This document shows positions 16,393-24,649 of a DNA stretch of 43,358 nt, piece by piece. The first letter of the stretch is position 1; every line of letters starts with the position of its first letter. The stretch is from a virus: IMG/VR virus record IMGVR_UViG_3300029267_003234, positions 1 to 43,358 of that record; one strand, written 5' to 3'. Below the pieces are notes generated by a model that did not search any database, was not told the DNA's origin, and worked only from the letters and a program-made list of their open reading frames with translations. Both the position numbers and the translations under genes were made by a program.

Positions 16393-17433
16393 TCACCTCG
16401 ACACTTGCGATCCATCCAACGGGACCACGATTTTTGTTCTGCAGTTATACTGGTCACCTGTATGATAATGGCAAACAACACCCACCACACCAGTCGTGGG
16501 CAAGCTCTCATCGAAGGGCCTCGCCTTGTCATCCAAGTGCCACCCAAATTTTAGGGCAAGACCAGGTTCAAGACGCCCATCGCCGATCATAGCTAAATCG
16601 ATTAGGAGGAGGGTAAATTCAACCATGTTACTTAATGTGATTTCATGTCCTACCCCCGCAAATTCCACAGGAGCATCAGTAGAGATGCAATCCCCGGACA
16701 CAAATCCTTTTACCATGTGCCATCCAATATATTTCCTGAGAATTCGGTCACCCACGACATGAGCGACATTCATGACATCCATATGGACGATCTGGTTTTC
16801 AGCTTGTATATTATTCCACTCGTAATATATTCGCTCCTCCTCATTCAAATTCCGCAGGTCAACTAACCGCTGGAAACAAAATACATTGCGACTGAAGAAC
16901 GCGACAGCCCCATGCTCTTTTGCCATTTGTCTTATTAGTAGAGATGGACGCATCCCGGGCAACAAGTGATAATCTTCTACAACAGGGAAATTGCCGATTC
17001 GATCCTGTATCACCCCAGACTTCAACCCTGGAATCAACTCTCTCAGGATTTCCCTGACCGGTTTTTGCACGAATAGCCGGGCTTCAGGGGCGGGCATTTT
17101 CAATTTGTAAACATCTTCCTGGAAACAATGCATAGTCAATCTGATCCCGTCTTTCGGCATAGTCAGGATTATAAATCGGATAACAACATTCAGCCCCTTT
17201 CGATATGTAGGATCTTCGAATATGATCTCCAATACATCCCCGATTTTGATTTTAAACCATGGCGAGTCAGTTAAAATCGAGTCTGGATCGTCAAACAACA
17301 AACTTAGACGTGGCCCGGATAAATCAACCGTTTCAGTGTATATGCATTCCTTCAGAAATGACCTGTCAATCTCCTCCCCGGTACCTATCCACCAAATTTT
17401 CTGTATAATATTACCAATCTGCGTACTACCCAC
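16393..17433 (-). CDS. baseplate hub protein (gpD/gp27-like)
   Basis: 346 residues from a GTG at 17433, which has GGAGG six bases upstream; the open frame extends nine codons further to a TTG without a ribosome site. The sequence contains GDVLEIIFEDPTYRKGLN, VREILRELIPGLKSGVI and MRPSLLIRQMAKEHGAVAFF. The last matches the 'S....L..LA...G' feature of P2 gpD/late-control hub proteins, which hold the spike. It is 3 bp upstream of the spike gene, the natural partner, and overlaps the preceding gene by 8 bp. Confidence is moderate to good. Confidence 0.65.
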   Translation of the reverse strand: MGSTQIGNIIQKIWWIGTGEEIDRSFLKECIYTETVDLSGPRLSLLFDDPDSILTDSPWFKIKIGDVLEIIFEDPTYRKGLNVVIRFIILTMPKDGIRLTMHCFQEDVYKLKMPAPEARLFVQKPVREILRELIPGLKSGVIQDRIGNFPVVEDYHLLPGMRPSLLIRQMAKEHGAVAFFSRNVFCFQRLVDLRNLNEEERIYYEWNNIQAENQIVHMDVMNVAHVVGDRILRKYIGWHMVKGFVSGDCISTDAPVEFAGVGHEITLSNMVEFTLLLIDLAMIGDGRLEPGLALKFGWHLDDKARPFDESLPTTGVVGVVCHYHTGDQYNCRTKIVVPLDGSQVSR

Positions 17434-18145
17434 AAGGTACCTCCAATCCGCAATATCCAATAAGCCTGAAATGAATTTCTACGTCCCCAACTTCAACGGC
17501 CTCGCCGAAGAGGACTTGACTGGCAACCGTCAATGTGTACTCTACCCCGAAAACTCGACCCTCTTCTTTCGTCAAACTGATATCCGTAGTCTCAATGGCC
17601 CTCGGTTCTTGGATGAATGCATTGACCGTAAGGGGCGACCCGTCAATCAGATAGGCCACCTGGAAAACGTGATTCTTAGATCGCCGTTTAGTGAGATACG
17701 CGTACCAAGCCAACTGGAGCTTATCCAAGGTCGGTTTATCCCATGACAGCATGATCATACGATATTGCAGGTACAACGGGAAAACCGACAACCGAAAGGC
17801 GGTCTCCAGATCCTCATCCCACCGAACCTTATCATGGATAATGCCCCGGTTTTCATTGTTCGTAATTCCTGGTTTCCTGCAATATGCGACCAAAGGCAGA
17901 TCCAAAACGTTTGCTGTAGTGTTCGGATCAACAACCCTGGACCCTTTCCGGCCGCCCACATAGGAGGAAATGAAGTCCTGTGGAGTATCGAAATCATGTC
18001 TGAAAACCTGTTTGTTAGAATTACGGCCCAAAAACTCCTCATAATCCGCAGGGCCTACCGCTGCCAATCCATCAAAGGCCGCACAAATGGTGCGGCCAAG
18101 GCCGAAATCAACCGCCTGCAGTTCTGAAAACTCGTTCGCCATCAT
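17426..18145 (-). CDS. hypothetical baseplate/tail protein
   Basis: 239 residues, not recognised. It contains a helical N-terminus (FGLGRTICAAFDGLAAVGP) and a strand-rich C-terminus (LTVASQVLFGEAVEVGDVEIHFRL). It overlaps the 159-residue gene upstream by 4 bp (ATGA) and the hub gene downstream by 8 bp, so it is translated with them and is very likely a virion component near the hub or sheath end. Confidence 0.5.
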   Translation of the reverse strand: MMANEFSELQAVDFGLGRTICAAFDGLAAVGPADYEEFLGRNSNKQVFRHDFDTPQDFISSYVGGRKGSRVVDPNTTANVLDLPLVAYCRKPGITNNENRGIIHDKVRWDEDLETAFRLSVFPLYLQYRMIMLSWDKPTLDKLQLAWYAYLTKRRSKNHVFQVAYLIDGSPLTVNAFIQEPRAIETTDISLTKEEGRVFGVEYTLTVASQVLFGEAVEVGDVEIHFRLIGYCGLEVPCG

Positions 18146-18621
18146 TCAATTCCTTCCGGGTTAAAACCAAAAAACGGTATAAGGTAATACTTCGTAATAC
18201 AGGATGGAGACTCCCCCACCGGTTCCGATTTTAGCACATAGTAATAGCGGTCCTCGGTCTGCTCATCGTTCACATACTCCTCGAACCACACCACACTCTG
18301 TTTTCGGATATCATCGGCTCGAATCAGCATAACAATGGGTTCTTCTCCAGGGACCAGGCTCTCTCCATCATCAGCCATACCGAAAATAAGAGATTCATCT
18401 CGTACAATAATCCCCTTTGTATTCTCCGGGTCATCATATTCGATTCGCCGCTCCCTCCCCTCCATAGTCCCCACAACGTCCGCACCCTCGGCAACAACTT
18501 CCTCTGTGCCGGGCAAAGCTCGGAACAAGACGATATCAATCGCATTCGGGGACTGATCCAGTAAGGCGTCCAGGGAATCCGAAAGCGCTTGATTTGTATC
18601 GCGATAATCTCTTGCTGTCAT
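18142..18621 (-). CDS. hypothetical neck/tail-completion-type protein
   Basis: 159 residues. It starts MTARDYRDTNQALSDSLDALL and is strand-rich and acidic thereafter (EGADVVGTMEGRERRIEYDD, VWFEEYVNDEQTEDRYYYVL). It overlaps both neighbours by 4 bp. Size and composition resemble head-tail joining or tail-terminator proteins, but no diagnostic motif is seen, so this remains a contextual guess. Confidence 0.45.
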   Translation of the reverse strand: MTARDYRDTNQALSDSLDALLDQSPNAIDIVLFRALPGTEEVVAEGADVVGTMEGRERRIEYDDPENTKGIIVRDESLIFGMADDGESLVPGEEPIVMLIRADDIRKQSVVWFEEYVNDEQTEDRYYYVLKSEPVGESPSCITKYYLIPFFGFNPEGIE

Positions 18622-19751
18622 ATGTCAAGTCCTCCCGCCATGGCTGTTACGTTTTTCAGTGTAATATTGTTTTTGGTTGCGAAACGATCCAATGCCTCTT
18701 CTTTTGTTTTTTTGAGTTTGTAGACATCGCGAAGCAGGGACGCTTCGAGTTTAGACAAAAGGATCTTTTGCTTGTTTTCCTCTTTTTTCATCAACCGGGA
18801 AAATCCTTTTTTTGACGCATTGAAATTATTGAATTCGTCCCATACCTTTTTGTCAAACTCGGCATCCCCGGCCTTTTCGGCACCTTCAAGTTCGGTTTCG
18901 CGCAAGTCCTGCCCTTTATTAAGCCTAAGCCCCAGCCTATCCGCAAGTTTCCCGCGCCAACCCTTATCTTTGGCCTCCTTAGCCATCTCCTTAGCAATCC
19001 GGGCATGGATGAAGGGCGATTGCAGGACCGCAACCACCTTGATCGTATGTTTACAGGCGCATCCTAACAATTTCGGATTACGGATTTTGGGGAACCCGTG
19101 CTCCAAGGGATCGAGCGCAAACCCGCCAATGGTCGCCAGATACCGGAACCAGTATTGATGACGGCCACAAGCGCAATCAAAGGAGATTTTCCCTTTACAG
19201 GCCCTTTGCGCCGGCGTGATATATGTGCCCGTGCTTCGGGTCATTTCCTTCTGCCAGTCTTCCAGGCGGACGCGGACCTGATAATGGGTTTTGCCTGGAT
19301 GGTTGCCGGAAGCGGTCACACGAAAATAAAGAACATGGTCTTTGATTTTGTATAGGGTCGCGTTTCGAATGCTTTTTGCTTTTGTGAAGTCTGTTGCACC
19401 ACGCCGGATACCATCCATGTCCACAGGAACTCTGGATGCTCGGAGTAAAGCGGCAATTTCAACACCCCTCTGGGACTCCTTGAATCTTTCCTGTTTTTGT
19501 TCCAGGGCCTCGGCCATTTTGTCGAGTTCCTGCAATGTGTACTCGACCGTCCCGCCTTTTCGCCCGTACTGGAGGACAAGATTTTGTTTGCCGTGCTTAG
19601 TGAGTTTCTCCCTCTTCGCCAGCATGTCCGGCGGAAGGATGCCCACGGCACCTTTCCGCTTACTGGCTTTTTTCTTCCATATCCGGCCGAACATCCGCGA
19701 GAATTTTTTAAATTCGTTCAGCTTTTTATCTTTTTTACCGAAGAGGGCCAT
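18618..19751 (-). CDS. hypothetical structural protein with CxC...CxCxH cluster
   Basis: 377 residues, strongly basic N-terminus (MALFGKKDKKLNEFKKFSRM) and basic helical C-terminus. The middle (about 185-245) carries DCACGRHQYWFRYLATIGGF followed by LLGCACKHTIKVV, i.e. CxC then CxCxH, a likely zinc site reminiscent of SWIM-type fingers though with a longer spacing. It overlaps the 159-residue gene by 4 bp and starts 1 bp from the gp53-like gene. This is where some phages place portal-adjacent or morphogenesis proteins, but it does not look like a portal. Function unknown. Confidence 0.5.
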   Translation of the reverse strand: MALFGKKDKKLNEFKKFSRMFGRIWKKKASKRKGAVGILPPDMLAKREKLTKHGKQNLVLQYGRKGGTVEYTLQELDKMAEALEQKQERFKESQRGVEIAALLRASRVPVDMDGIRRGATDFTKAKSIRNATLYKIKDHVLYFRVTASGNHPGKTHYQVRVRLEDWQKEMTRSTGTYITPAQRACKGKISFDCACGRHQYWFRYLATIGGFALDPLEHGFPKIRNPKLLGCACKHTIKVVAVLQSPFIHARIAKEMAKEAKDKGWRGKLADRLGLRLNKGQDLRETELEGAEKAGDAEFDKKVWDEFNNFNASKKGFSRLMKKEENKQKILLSKLEASLLRDVYKLKKTKEEALDRFATKNNITLKNVTAMAGGLDI

Positions 19752-20045
19752 TTAAGGTTTCCCCGCATAATAAATAATCCGTTGCCTGATCCATTGCACG
19801 GGCGGAAGCTGCAATTCCACGCCCGCTTCCATCGCCCCCCTGGGTTCATCCAGGCCCGCCGCGATCATGACAACCCATTTCAACCCTTCGATGCCGTAAT
19901 ACCGGTATGCGGTCAGTTCCGGCATTAAGGTTTCATTTGGTTGGATAATGTATGTGGGCCACGAAGGATCACCGTTTCGGATTTCCCGATATAGTTCCGT
20001 CCGCATAAGCGGGTCCGTAATATTGTACGGGCTCAGTCTGTCCAT
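19752..20045 (-). CDS. gp53/LysM-like baseplate wedge protein
   Basis: 97 residues. TYIIQPNETLMPELTAYRYYG and GLKWVVMIAAGLDEPRGAMEAG, ending in LQLPPVQWI, match the LysM-like half of T4 gp53 and P2 gpX ('y.v...d....ia...yg....w..i...N...dp..l..G..l.iP'). Such proteins clamp baseplate wedges or the tail end. It overlaps the 222-residue gene by 1 bp. Moderate confidence. Confidence 0.6.
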   Translation of the reverse strand: MDRLSPYNITDPLMRTELYREIRNGDPSWPTYIIQPNETLMPELTAYRYYGIEGLKWVVMIAAGLDEPRGAMEAGVELQLPPVQWIRQRIIYYAGKP

Positions 20046-20713
20046 TATTGTTGTTTTCCTTTATTGATAAACGCCTGCTTTCGGATTTCATCCAGTTCCA
20101 AGCCACGCTTACGATCAAATCCATGCGTGATTGCTCGAAATGATTTATATGGGTTCGCTTCCTCTTCCGGTTTCCCGCCGTCGAGACCGCCAAAATACTG
20201 ATCCAGGTAAACGCTCGAAACCGGATTCGCGCCCAACGCTGCCATGCAACAAAGCAGCATGGCCCTCTGTGCCCCGGTAAAGCTGTCCCAATTAATATTG
20301 TACTTGACCCGCCCTTTTTCATCTTGTTGGATGTCAATCCGGTTTGCCCTGATGGCATAATGCTGGCTTTCGGCTGGTAAAATGAGATTCCCCATATTTT
20401 CCAGTGCGAAATACCAGTCGAGGGCCTCATAGTAATTCACGCGGCCGGTTTCCGTATCCACGTCCTCGAACGAAAACTGAGTGCCGTGTTGTGAAATGTG
20501 TTCCGTCCGCTCCTCCACCAGAACAATAAACCCTCGCTTCTTCCTGGTTTCGATCTCTTCCTTCAGCGCATCTTTCCAGTCAGAGAACAGACCTTTGATC
20601 TGTTGAATGATCTGGAAGACCAGCTGTTCTCCATTGTAGACTGCATAGGCCTTGAATTTCTTTTTCTGGGTAAGCGATATCGCGAATATTTTTTTCATAA
20701 GTTCTGGTGTCAT
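20045..20713 (-). CDS. hypothetical protein upstream of baseplate genes
   Basis: 222 residues, not recognised. The first half is basic and helical (MTPELMKKIFAISLTQKKKF, FSDWKDALKEEIETRKKR). The second half includes RVNYYEALDWYFALENMGN and a hydrophobic Cys-containing helix FTGAQRAMLLCCMAALGAN. The 110 bp between it and the DUF5320 gene hold no other gene. Context (between terminase and baseplate) suggests a packaging or virion role. Confidence 0.45.
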   Translation of the reverse strand: MTPELMKKIFAISLTQKKKFKAYAVYNGEQLVFQIIQQIKGLFSDWKDALKEEIETRKKRGFIVLVEERTEHISQHGTQFSFEDVDTETGRVNYYEALDWYFALENMGNLILPAESQHYAIRANRIDIQQDEKGRVKYNINWDSFTGAQRAMLLCCMAALGANPVSSVYLDQYFGGLDGGKPEEEANPYKSFRAITHGFDRKRGLELDEIRKQAFINKGKQQ

Positions 20714-20821
20714 TGTTTAAAACAATCCTGTTTCAGGGAAAACGCCAATGATTTCCGAGGGAAAAAGGGGGCGCATTGGAGTTCCCCTCCTCCGCACATC
20801 CCCTTTATGAAATTTCCCTAA

Positions 20822-20974
20822 TCAGTTCGAATCTTCTTCTTCCCGGGACATCCTATCCTTGTCCCAATCCGGAACGCTGATAGGGGCGGAAAGAATTTCC
20901 TCATCACAGTGCCCTAACCCACGCCCTGTTTTCGGCCCTTGGCCATTCGGCCCTGTTCCATCTCTATTCGGCAT
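20822..20974 (-). CDS. DUF5320-like mini-protein
   Basis: 50 residues. The N-terminus MPNRDGTGPNGQGPKTGRGL followed by GHC is the hallmark of DUF5320 (M-P-x-x-DGTGPxGxGPxTGRGxGxC), small proteins mostly known from anaerobic archaea and bacteria beside iron-molybdenum-cofactor-type and Mrp-type genes. The rest is acidic (VPDWDKDRMSREEEDSN). AAGGAGGTG lies 7 bp upstream of the ATG at 20974, so expression is expected. It sits 31 bp downstream of the terminase large subunit gene. Function of the family is not established; a phage packaging-region location is unusual. Confidence 0.75.
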   Translation of the reverse strand: MPNRDGTGPNGQGPKTGRGLGHCDEEILSAPISVPDWDKDRMSREEEDSN

Positions 20975-21005
20975 TGTTTTTCACCTCCTTCCTTGGTCTC
21001 GATCA

Positions 21006-22475
21006 TCATCCATCCAATATCTCCTCTGCCCATTTCAAGAGTTCATTTTTTTCTTGGGTGATATCCTGTTCGCCCGCCGGGACGTAATCAGCCAGATAAA
21101 AAAAACAGTGGGTATCAAAAATATCCGGGGACCGGATACCCTGTGACCGCATTTGCTGCTTAGACATAATCACATAGCGCCCCCGCCGATCAAAATCATA
21201 AGGGATTTTAGACGCTTGATCTACTATTTTATTCCCTGCTGCCAACTTGAGGCGTCCCTCAAAAATTGCCTGCCGCGCTTGGACAGACGAATAAGCCCTC
21301 TGATCCTGGTATCGTTTCTTGTCCCGATCCGAATGAGGCGGACGTCCCCAGTGGATACGCACCACATCATGGCCCAGGTCCTCAAGTTCCAAAGCCGTTG
21401 CCAGTCCGGGACCATCACTGTCAACAGCAATAGTTACATTGGGATAATCCACAGCCCGCTGGTGTATGAGCTGCCCAAACCGTTTGGGGTCCATTTCGTT
21501 CGTTTCCACGCAGTCAACCACTTCAATCGTTCGGGTTTCGTCATACCCAGCAACCTTACCGACAGTGTACACGCTCGAATCCCGGTAAACCCCTTCCCCA
21601 ACATCAACCGTGATTACCCAGCCCCACTCCATTGGATGTACGATGCGGAGCTTTTGAGCGTCCAGACACCATGACCGCGGGATAAGATACCCTGAAAGAT
21701 TATCTGGAAACCGGCCCAGAACTTTAATTTGATATTCCGGACTGTGGTGCCCGCCATACTCAATCAGCTTCTCGCGAATGAATTCTTTGCTGACAAGAGG
21801 ACTTTCTTCCGCGTTAAAAAAAAACGTTGTATAAAGATCCCGGAGGGTAGAAAACGCATCCGCAAAATGACCGCTGGCCCGCATCGGCTGGGAGACCATA
21901 ATAAAGCGATTGTGTTTATCGGTCAATGCACCCCTCAACACGCCAAGGACATCATCTTCCACGCCTGACGCCTCATCAACCAAAACCGTATACCATTTGC
22001 GATGTTGCCCGGAAACAGCGTCAGGTTTGTGTTTGGGTGCCGTCCGGGGCATAACGTACCATGAATCTTTTTTCCCTTTTGCGTAGTACCGTTTCGTCTC
22101 CTTGATGAAACATCCCGACATCCAGGGATAAGTAGCATCTACAGCACTTATGACATCATCCAGCTCCTTCCAAACCACAGACCTCACCTGTTCAATGTTT
22201 GTTGCGGTAATAAGGGTATTCGAGGCAAAATAAGTCCGTAGCATCCAGTCGCAAACAGCGGCATAAAGCCTGGATTTCCCCGTTCCATGGCCGCTCGAAA
22301 TCGCAACCCTTGACCCCGGTTCCTGGATTGCCGTTGCCGCAGCCAATTGCTGCCAGGTCAAAGTCATAGAACACGCTTCGAGGCAGTATCGCACTAAATC
22401 ATGGCGATACCGTAGGCAAAAATCCCGGTATCTGGGGTCCGCTCGAATATCTTTTTTTCGGATCGTTTTTCTCAA
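21006..22475 (-). CDS. terminase large subunit
   Basis: 489 residues. The ATPase domain has Walker A SSGHGTGKSRL (about 60-70), a Walker B-type VLVDEASGVEDD (about 165-176), and an SQPMRASGHF coupling region. The nuclease domain begins with VITVDVGEGVYRDSSV (about 285-300), with acidic residues at the positions of RNase H-fold terminase nucleases and a later AVDSDGPGLATALE. The motor packages DNA into the prohead and cuts it. The start is a TTG at 22475 whose codon overlaps the stop of the small-subunit gene, with GAGGTG upstream. Confidence 0.9.
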   Translation of the reverse strand: MRKTIRKKDIRADPRYRDFCLRYRHDLVRYCLEACSMTLTWQQLAAATAIQEPGSRVAISSGHGTGKSRLYAAVCDWMLRTYFASNTLITATNIEQVRSVVWKELDDVISAVDATYPWMSGCFIKETKRYYAKGKKDSWYVMPRTAPKHKPDAVSGQHRKWYTVLVDEASGVEDDVLGVLRGALTDKHNRFIMVSQPMRASGHFADAFSTLRDLYTTFFFNAEESPLVSKEFIREKLIEYGGHHSPEYQIKVLGRFPDNLSGYLIPRSWCLDAQKLRIVHPMEWGWVITVDVGEGVYRDSSVYTVGKVAGYDETRTIEVVDCVETNEMDPKRFGQLIHQRAVDYPNVTIAVDSDGPGLATALELEDLGHDVVRIHWGRPPHSDRDKKRYQDQRAYSSVQARQAIFEGRLKLAAGNKIVDQASKIPYDFDRRGRYVIMSKQQMRSQGIRSPDIFDTHCFFYLADYVPAGEQDITQEKNELLKWAEEILDG

Positions 22476-23227
22476 ATCACCTCAAAAGATGTGTCCTTAA
22501 AGCTGTCCTGGTCGGCGAGTTCCTTTTTGAGCTTTTCAACGGCTTCCTTCCGTTCAGGGACAAATTCTTTTTCTTGGCATTTAGAGGCCACGAGACGCTC
22601 CTCGTAGAGCCGGTCCAGTTCTATTTCAGATATCGCGCCCTTGCTATCATCCTCTCCCGGCTCTTCCGGGGGTTCCTTCGCCAACATGATTTCAACGGCT
22701 TTTGGTAGCGGTAAGCCCTCCTTGTTGTAGCGAAGCGCCGCCTCACGCACTGTGATCTCACCGGCTAACAGAGCCTCGAAAATATCATGAGAAACCGGGG
22801 TTGACAGCACATTGTCACCGAATTCGAGGCGTGCTTGATTGGAAAGCGTCTTGATACCGGTCATGATTTCCCCAAACTTAGCAGATTCGGGATCGCAACA
22901 CTGCAGGCCCTCCCGCAGCTTAGCAATCCCCTCTAAAATCAATTTCTTTCTTTCATCTCGGGCTCTTTGCCTGAGCTTTTCGTTTTCTTTTCGGATCTTT
23001 TTTTGCTCGTTTAAGTCCCATGCTTCGGCTCGCTGTTTCCAGTCGTATTTATCGAAAGCATTCCTCCAAGAAGAAGGCACGTTCCTAATCTGTTTTCGTC
23101 CTTTTTCGACCTGATAGTGCCGGAATGCAACTTGTAGCTTTCTTTCCGGTCCCAGCAAACGATAGACTTCGAAACGAGCAAACCACATAGTGTTTTCACC
23201 TTTCATCCTATCCCAATTAGCAGCCAT
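22472..23227 (-). CDS. terminase small subunit
   Basis: 251 residues. The sequence MWFARFEVYRLLGPERKLQV followed by VPSSWRNAFDKYDWKQRAEAWD is the pattern of small terminase subunits of the phBC6A51/DUF1804-like type (W..F..Y...G..R......, then W......W..R..AWD). This is a helix-turn-helix DNA-recognition domain, followed by a long charged helix. It directly precedes and overlaps the large subunit by 4 bp. ATG at 23227 has GAGGGG about 7 bp upstream; an internal ATG (MWFARF) also has a ribosome site and could be used. Confidence 0.75.
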   Translation of the reverse strand: MAANWDRMKGENTMWFARFEVYRLLGPERKLQVAFRHYQVEKGRKQIRNVPSSWRNAFDKYDWKQRAEAWDLNEQKKIRKENEKLRQRARDERKKLILEGIAKLREGLQCCDPESAKFGEIMTGIKTLSNQARLEFGDNVLSTPVSHDIFEALLAGEITVREAALRYNKEGLPLPKAVEIMLAKEPPEEPGEDDSKGAISEIELDRLYEERLVASKCQEKEFVPERKEAVEKLKKELADQDSFKDTSFEVI

Positions 23228-23232
23228 ACGTC

Positions 23233-23421
23233 TTACCCCTCCTCACACCGTTCCGGTTCTACTGGACCAACCTGTTTGATTATGCGAGTGACCTCCTCGG
23301 TTGTCTCCGCCACAAAACCGCAGGCGGGGCAGGATCGATACCGAAAGGTTAACCCCGACACGCCCTCAATATTGCGCGTCGAATCCGTTTTCATTTTGTT
23401 TGTGCAATTGGGGCAATACAT
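23233..23421 (-). CDS. zinc-ribbon protein, Ogr/Delta-like activator candidate
   Basis: 62 residues. CPNC at residues 3-6 and CPAC about 27 residues later, with RYRSCPACGF, form a four-Cys zinc site. P2 Ogr/P4 Delta late-transcription activators have the same length and arrangement ('CP.C..........T......RY..C....C...F...E.......'). If so it would switch on the late operons that follow. NrdR-type zinc ribbons look similar, so the call is provisional. It overlaps the VRR-NUC gene by 56 bp in another frame. Confidence 0.5.
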   Translation of the reverse strand: MYCPNCTNKMKTDSTRNIEGVSGLTFRYRSCPACGFVAETTEEVTRIIKQVGPVEPERCEEG

Positions 23422-23797
23422 CCGAATGTCTACTATCCTTCATTAGCACATCTAAAAAACGTTTATACGATCTCACTACATGCACCGTATGTCCAAGGTA
23501 CATCATTTGGCGTCTGAGGGCCTGCTGTTCCGTTCGCAACCTCCCCCCTGCAGCTTTCAACTCGATGAGGGCCATCGTCCCACCAGGCAGGAAAACAAAG
23601 AGATCCGGGAAGCCGGGTTTATTCTTTTTTTTGCTGCGGTCGTGAAAACACGGCCAGCCTTGCTCCCGGCAATATCTCTCACACCGGGATTGCAACCGCG
23701 CTTCCGGTCCCGGATCAGGTATTTCGGGTGAAACGGCCTCCCTGCCCCTGTGTCTTGCCGCCATGTATGCATCGCGCTGATCTTCCGTCCAATTCAT
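23366..23797 (-). CDS. VRR-NUC domain nuclease
   Basis: 143 residues. The domain spans about 30-115: EARLQSRCERYCREQGWPCF, then KKKNKPGFPDLFVFLPGG, MALIELKAAGGRL, RTEQQALRRQMMYLGHTVHVV. The G-x-PD-l and ExK (IELK) signature of VRR-NUC PD-(D/E)XK nucleases is intact, followed by a Q-containing helix. Phage VRR-NUC proteins act as Holliday-junction or flap nucleases in replication and packaging. It is translated with the upstream Arg-rich mini-gene through an ATGA overlap. Confidence 0.85.
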   Translation of the reverse strand: MNWTEDQRDAYMAARHRGREAVSPEIPDPGPEARLQSRCERYCREQGWPCFHDRSKKKNKPGFPDLFVFLPGGTMALIELKAAGGRLRTEQQALRRQMMYLGHTVHVVRSYKRFLDVLMKDSRHSDVLPQLHKQNENGFDAQY

Positions 23798-23898
23798 CGG
23801 TTTCGCCTCCTGGACATCGCTGCAGCCCTGTTCCGTCTTCGCCGCCGCCTTTGATATTTCGTCAATAGACTCGTGCTGCCCGCCACTTGTTTTTTCAT
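23794..23898 (-). CDS. arginine-rich 34-residue peptide
   Basis: MKKQVAGSTSLLTKYQ followed by six consecutive Arg and a second basic cluster (MSRRRNR). The ATG at 23898 has TAGGAG 5 bp upstream and its TGA overlaps the VRR-NUC start codon (ATGA), arguing for real coupled translation rather than chance. Such a peptide would bind nucleic acid. No homologue recognised. Confidence 0.5.
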   Translation of the reverse strand: MKKQVAGSTSLLTKYQRRRRRRNRAAAMSRRRNR

Positions 23899-23906
23899 GC
23901 CGTCTC

Positions 23907-24221
23907 CTATTCCTGCTGGGTAATGTCTACCAAACCCCGCCTAAATTCTTTCTCCAGTCTCTTGGCCCTGTTGAGGAGCTTCCGCGCCCGGGATTTCAGT
24001 GAGTTTCGCGCATGCCAAATCTCATCAGGGTTTGCAAGATCTGTACGTTTATATCCCTGGTTCCCCCCCACCAATTTCCCAGTTTTTTCGGCAACGAGCC
24101 GGACCGTCCGGGCTTTGACTGCCGCGTACTGCTCAATCTCACCAGACTTATGCCATTCTCCATCGGACAGAAACAGCATGATTCTATGGACCTGGGGGAG
24201 GGGGAGTTTGATGCTTGTCAT
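23907..24221 (-). CDS. putative winged-helix DNA-binding protein
   Basis: 104 residues. The N-terminal half (VHRIMLFLSDGEWHKSGEI, then YAAVKARTVRLVAEKTGKLV) has the winged-helix pattern 'I...L..G.W.....I........tv......l...' seen in small phage regulators and Z-DNA-like wHTH proteins. The C-terminal half is a basic helix (SLKSRARKLLNRAKRLEKEF). It lies 11 bp downstream of ssb. Replication-associated regulation is inferred. Confidence 0.5.
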   Translation of the reverse strand: MTSIKLPLPQVHRIMLFLSDGEWHKSGEIEQYAAVKARTVRLVAEKTGKLVGGNQGYKRTDLANPDEIWHARNSLKSRARKLLNRAKRLEKEFRRGLVDITQQE

Positions 24222-24232
24222 GGTGTGTCCTT

Positions 24233-24649
24233 TCAGAACGGGATCTCATCTTCGGGGTAGCTCGTGCTCGGTGATGATGGCGATTGAGTAGGGGGCGGCC
24301 CTTCCTGCCCGTCGCCCTTGCTCCCAAGCATCTGCATCTGGTTCGCTGCGATTTCCGTCGTGTAACGCTTGTTACCGTCCTGATCCTCCCAGGAACGCGT
24401 CTGGAGCTTGCCCTCAATATAAACCTGCATCCCCTTCCGCAGATATTCCCCGCAAATTTCGGCAAGACGCCTCCATGCCACAATTCGATGCCATTCTGTT
24501 TTTTCTTGTTTATCGCCGGTGTTCTTGTCCTTCCAAGTCTCAGATGTTGCAATGGAAAAGTTACAAACCGCTGTTCCGTCCTGGGTGTACTTGGTCTCGG
24601 GATCCTTTCCGAGCCTGCCAATTAGGATAATCTTGTTGACTCCAGCCAT
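24233..24649 (-). CDS. ssb: single-stranded DNA-binding protein
   Basis: 138 residues. The OB fold is clear: [74 protein letters not shown] Gly/Pro/Ser linker leads to the acidic C-terminal tail EDEIPF, the peptide by which bacterial SSB recruits replication and repair partners. It follows the helicase gene by one base. Coats ssDNA at the phage fork. Confidence 0.95.
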   Translation of the reverse strand: MAGVNKIILIGRLGKDPETKYTQDGTAVCNFSIATSETWKDKNTGDKQEKTEWHRIVAWRRLAEICGEYLRKGMQVYIEGKLQTRSWEDQDGNKRYTTEIAANQMQMLGSKGDGQEGPPPTQSPSSPSTSYPEDEIPF

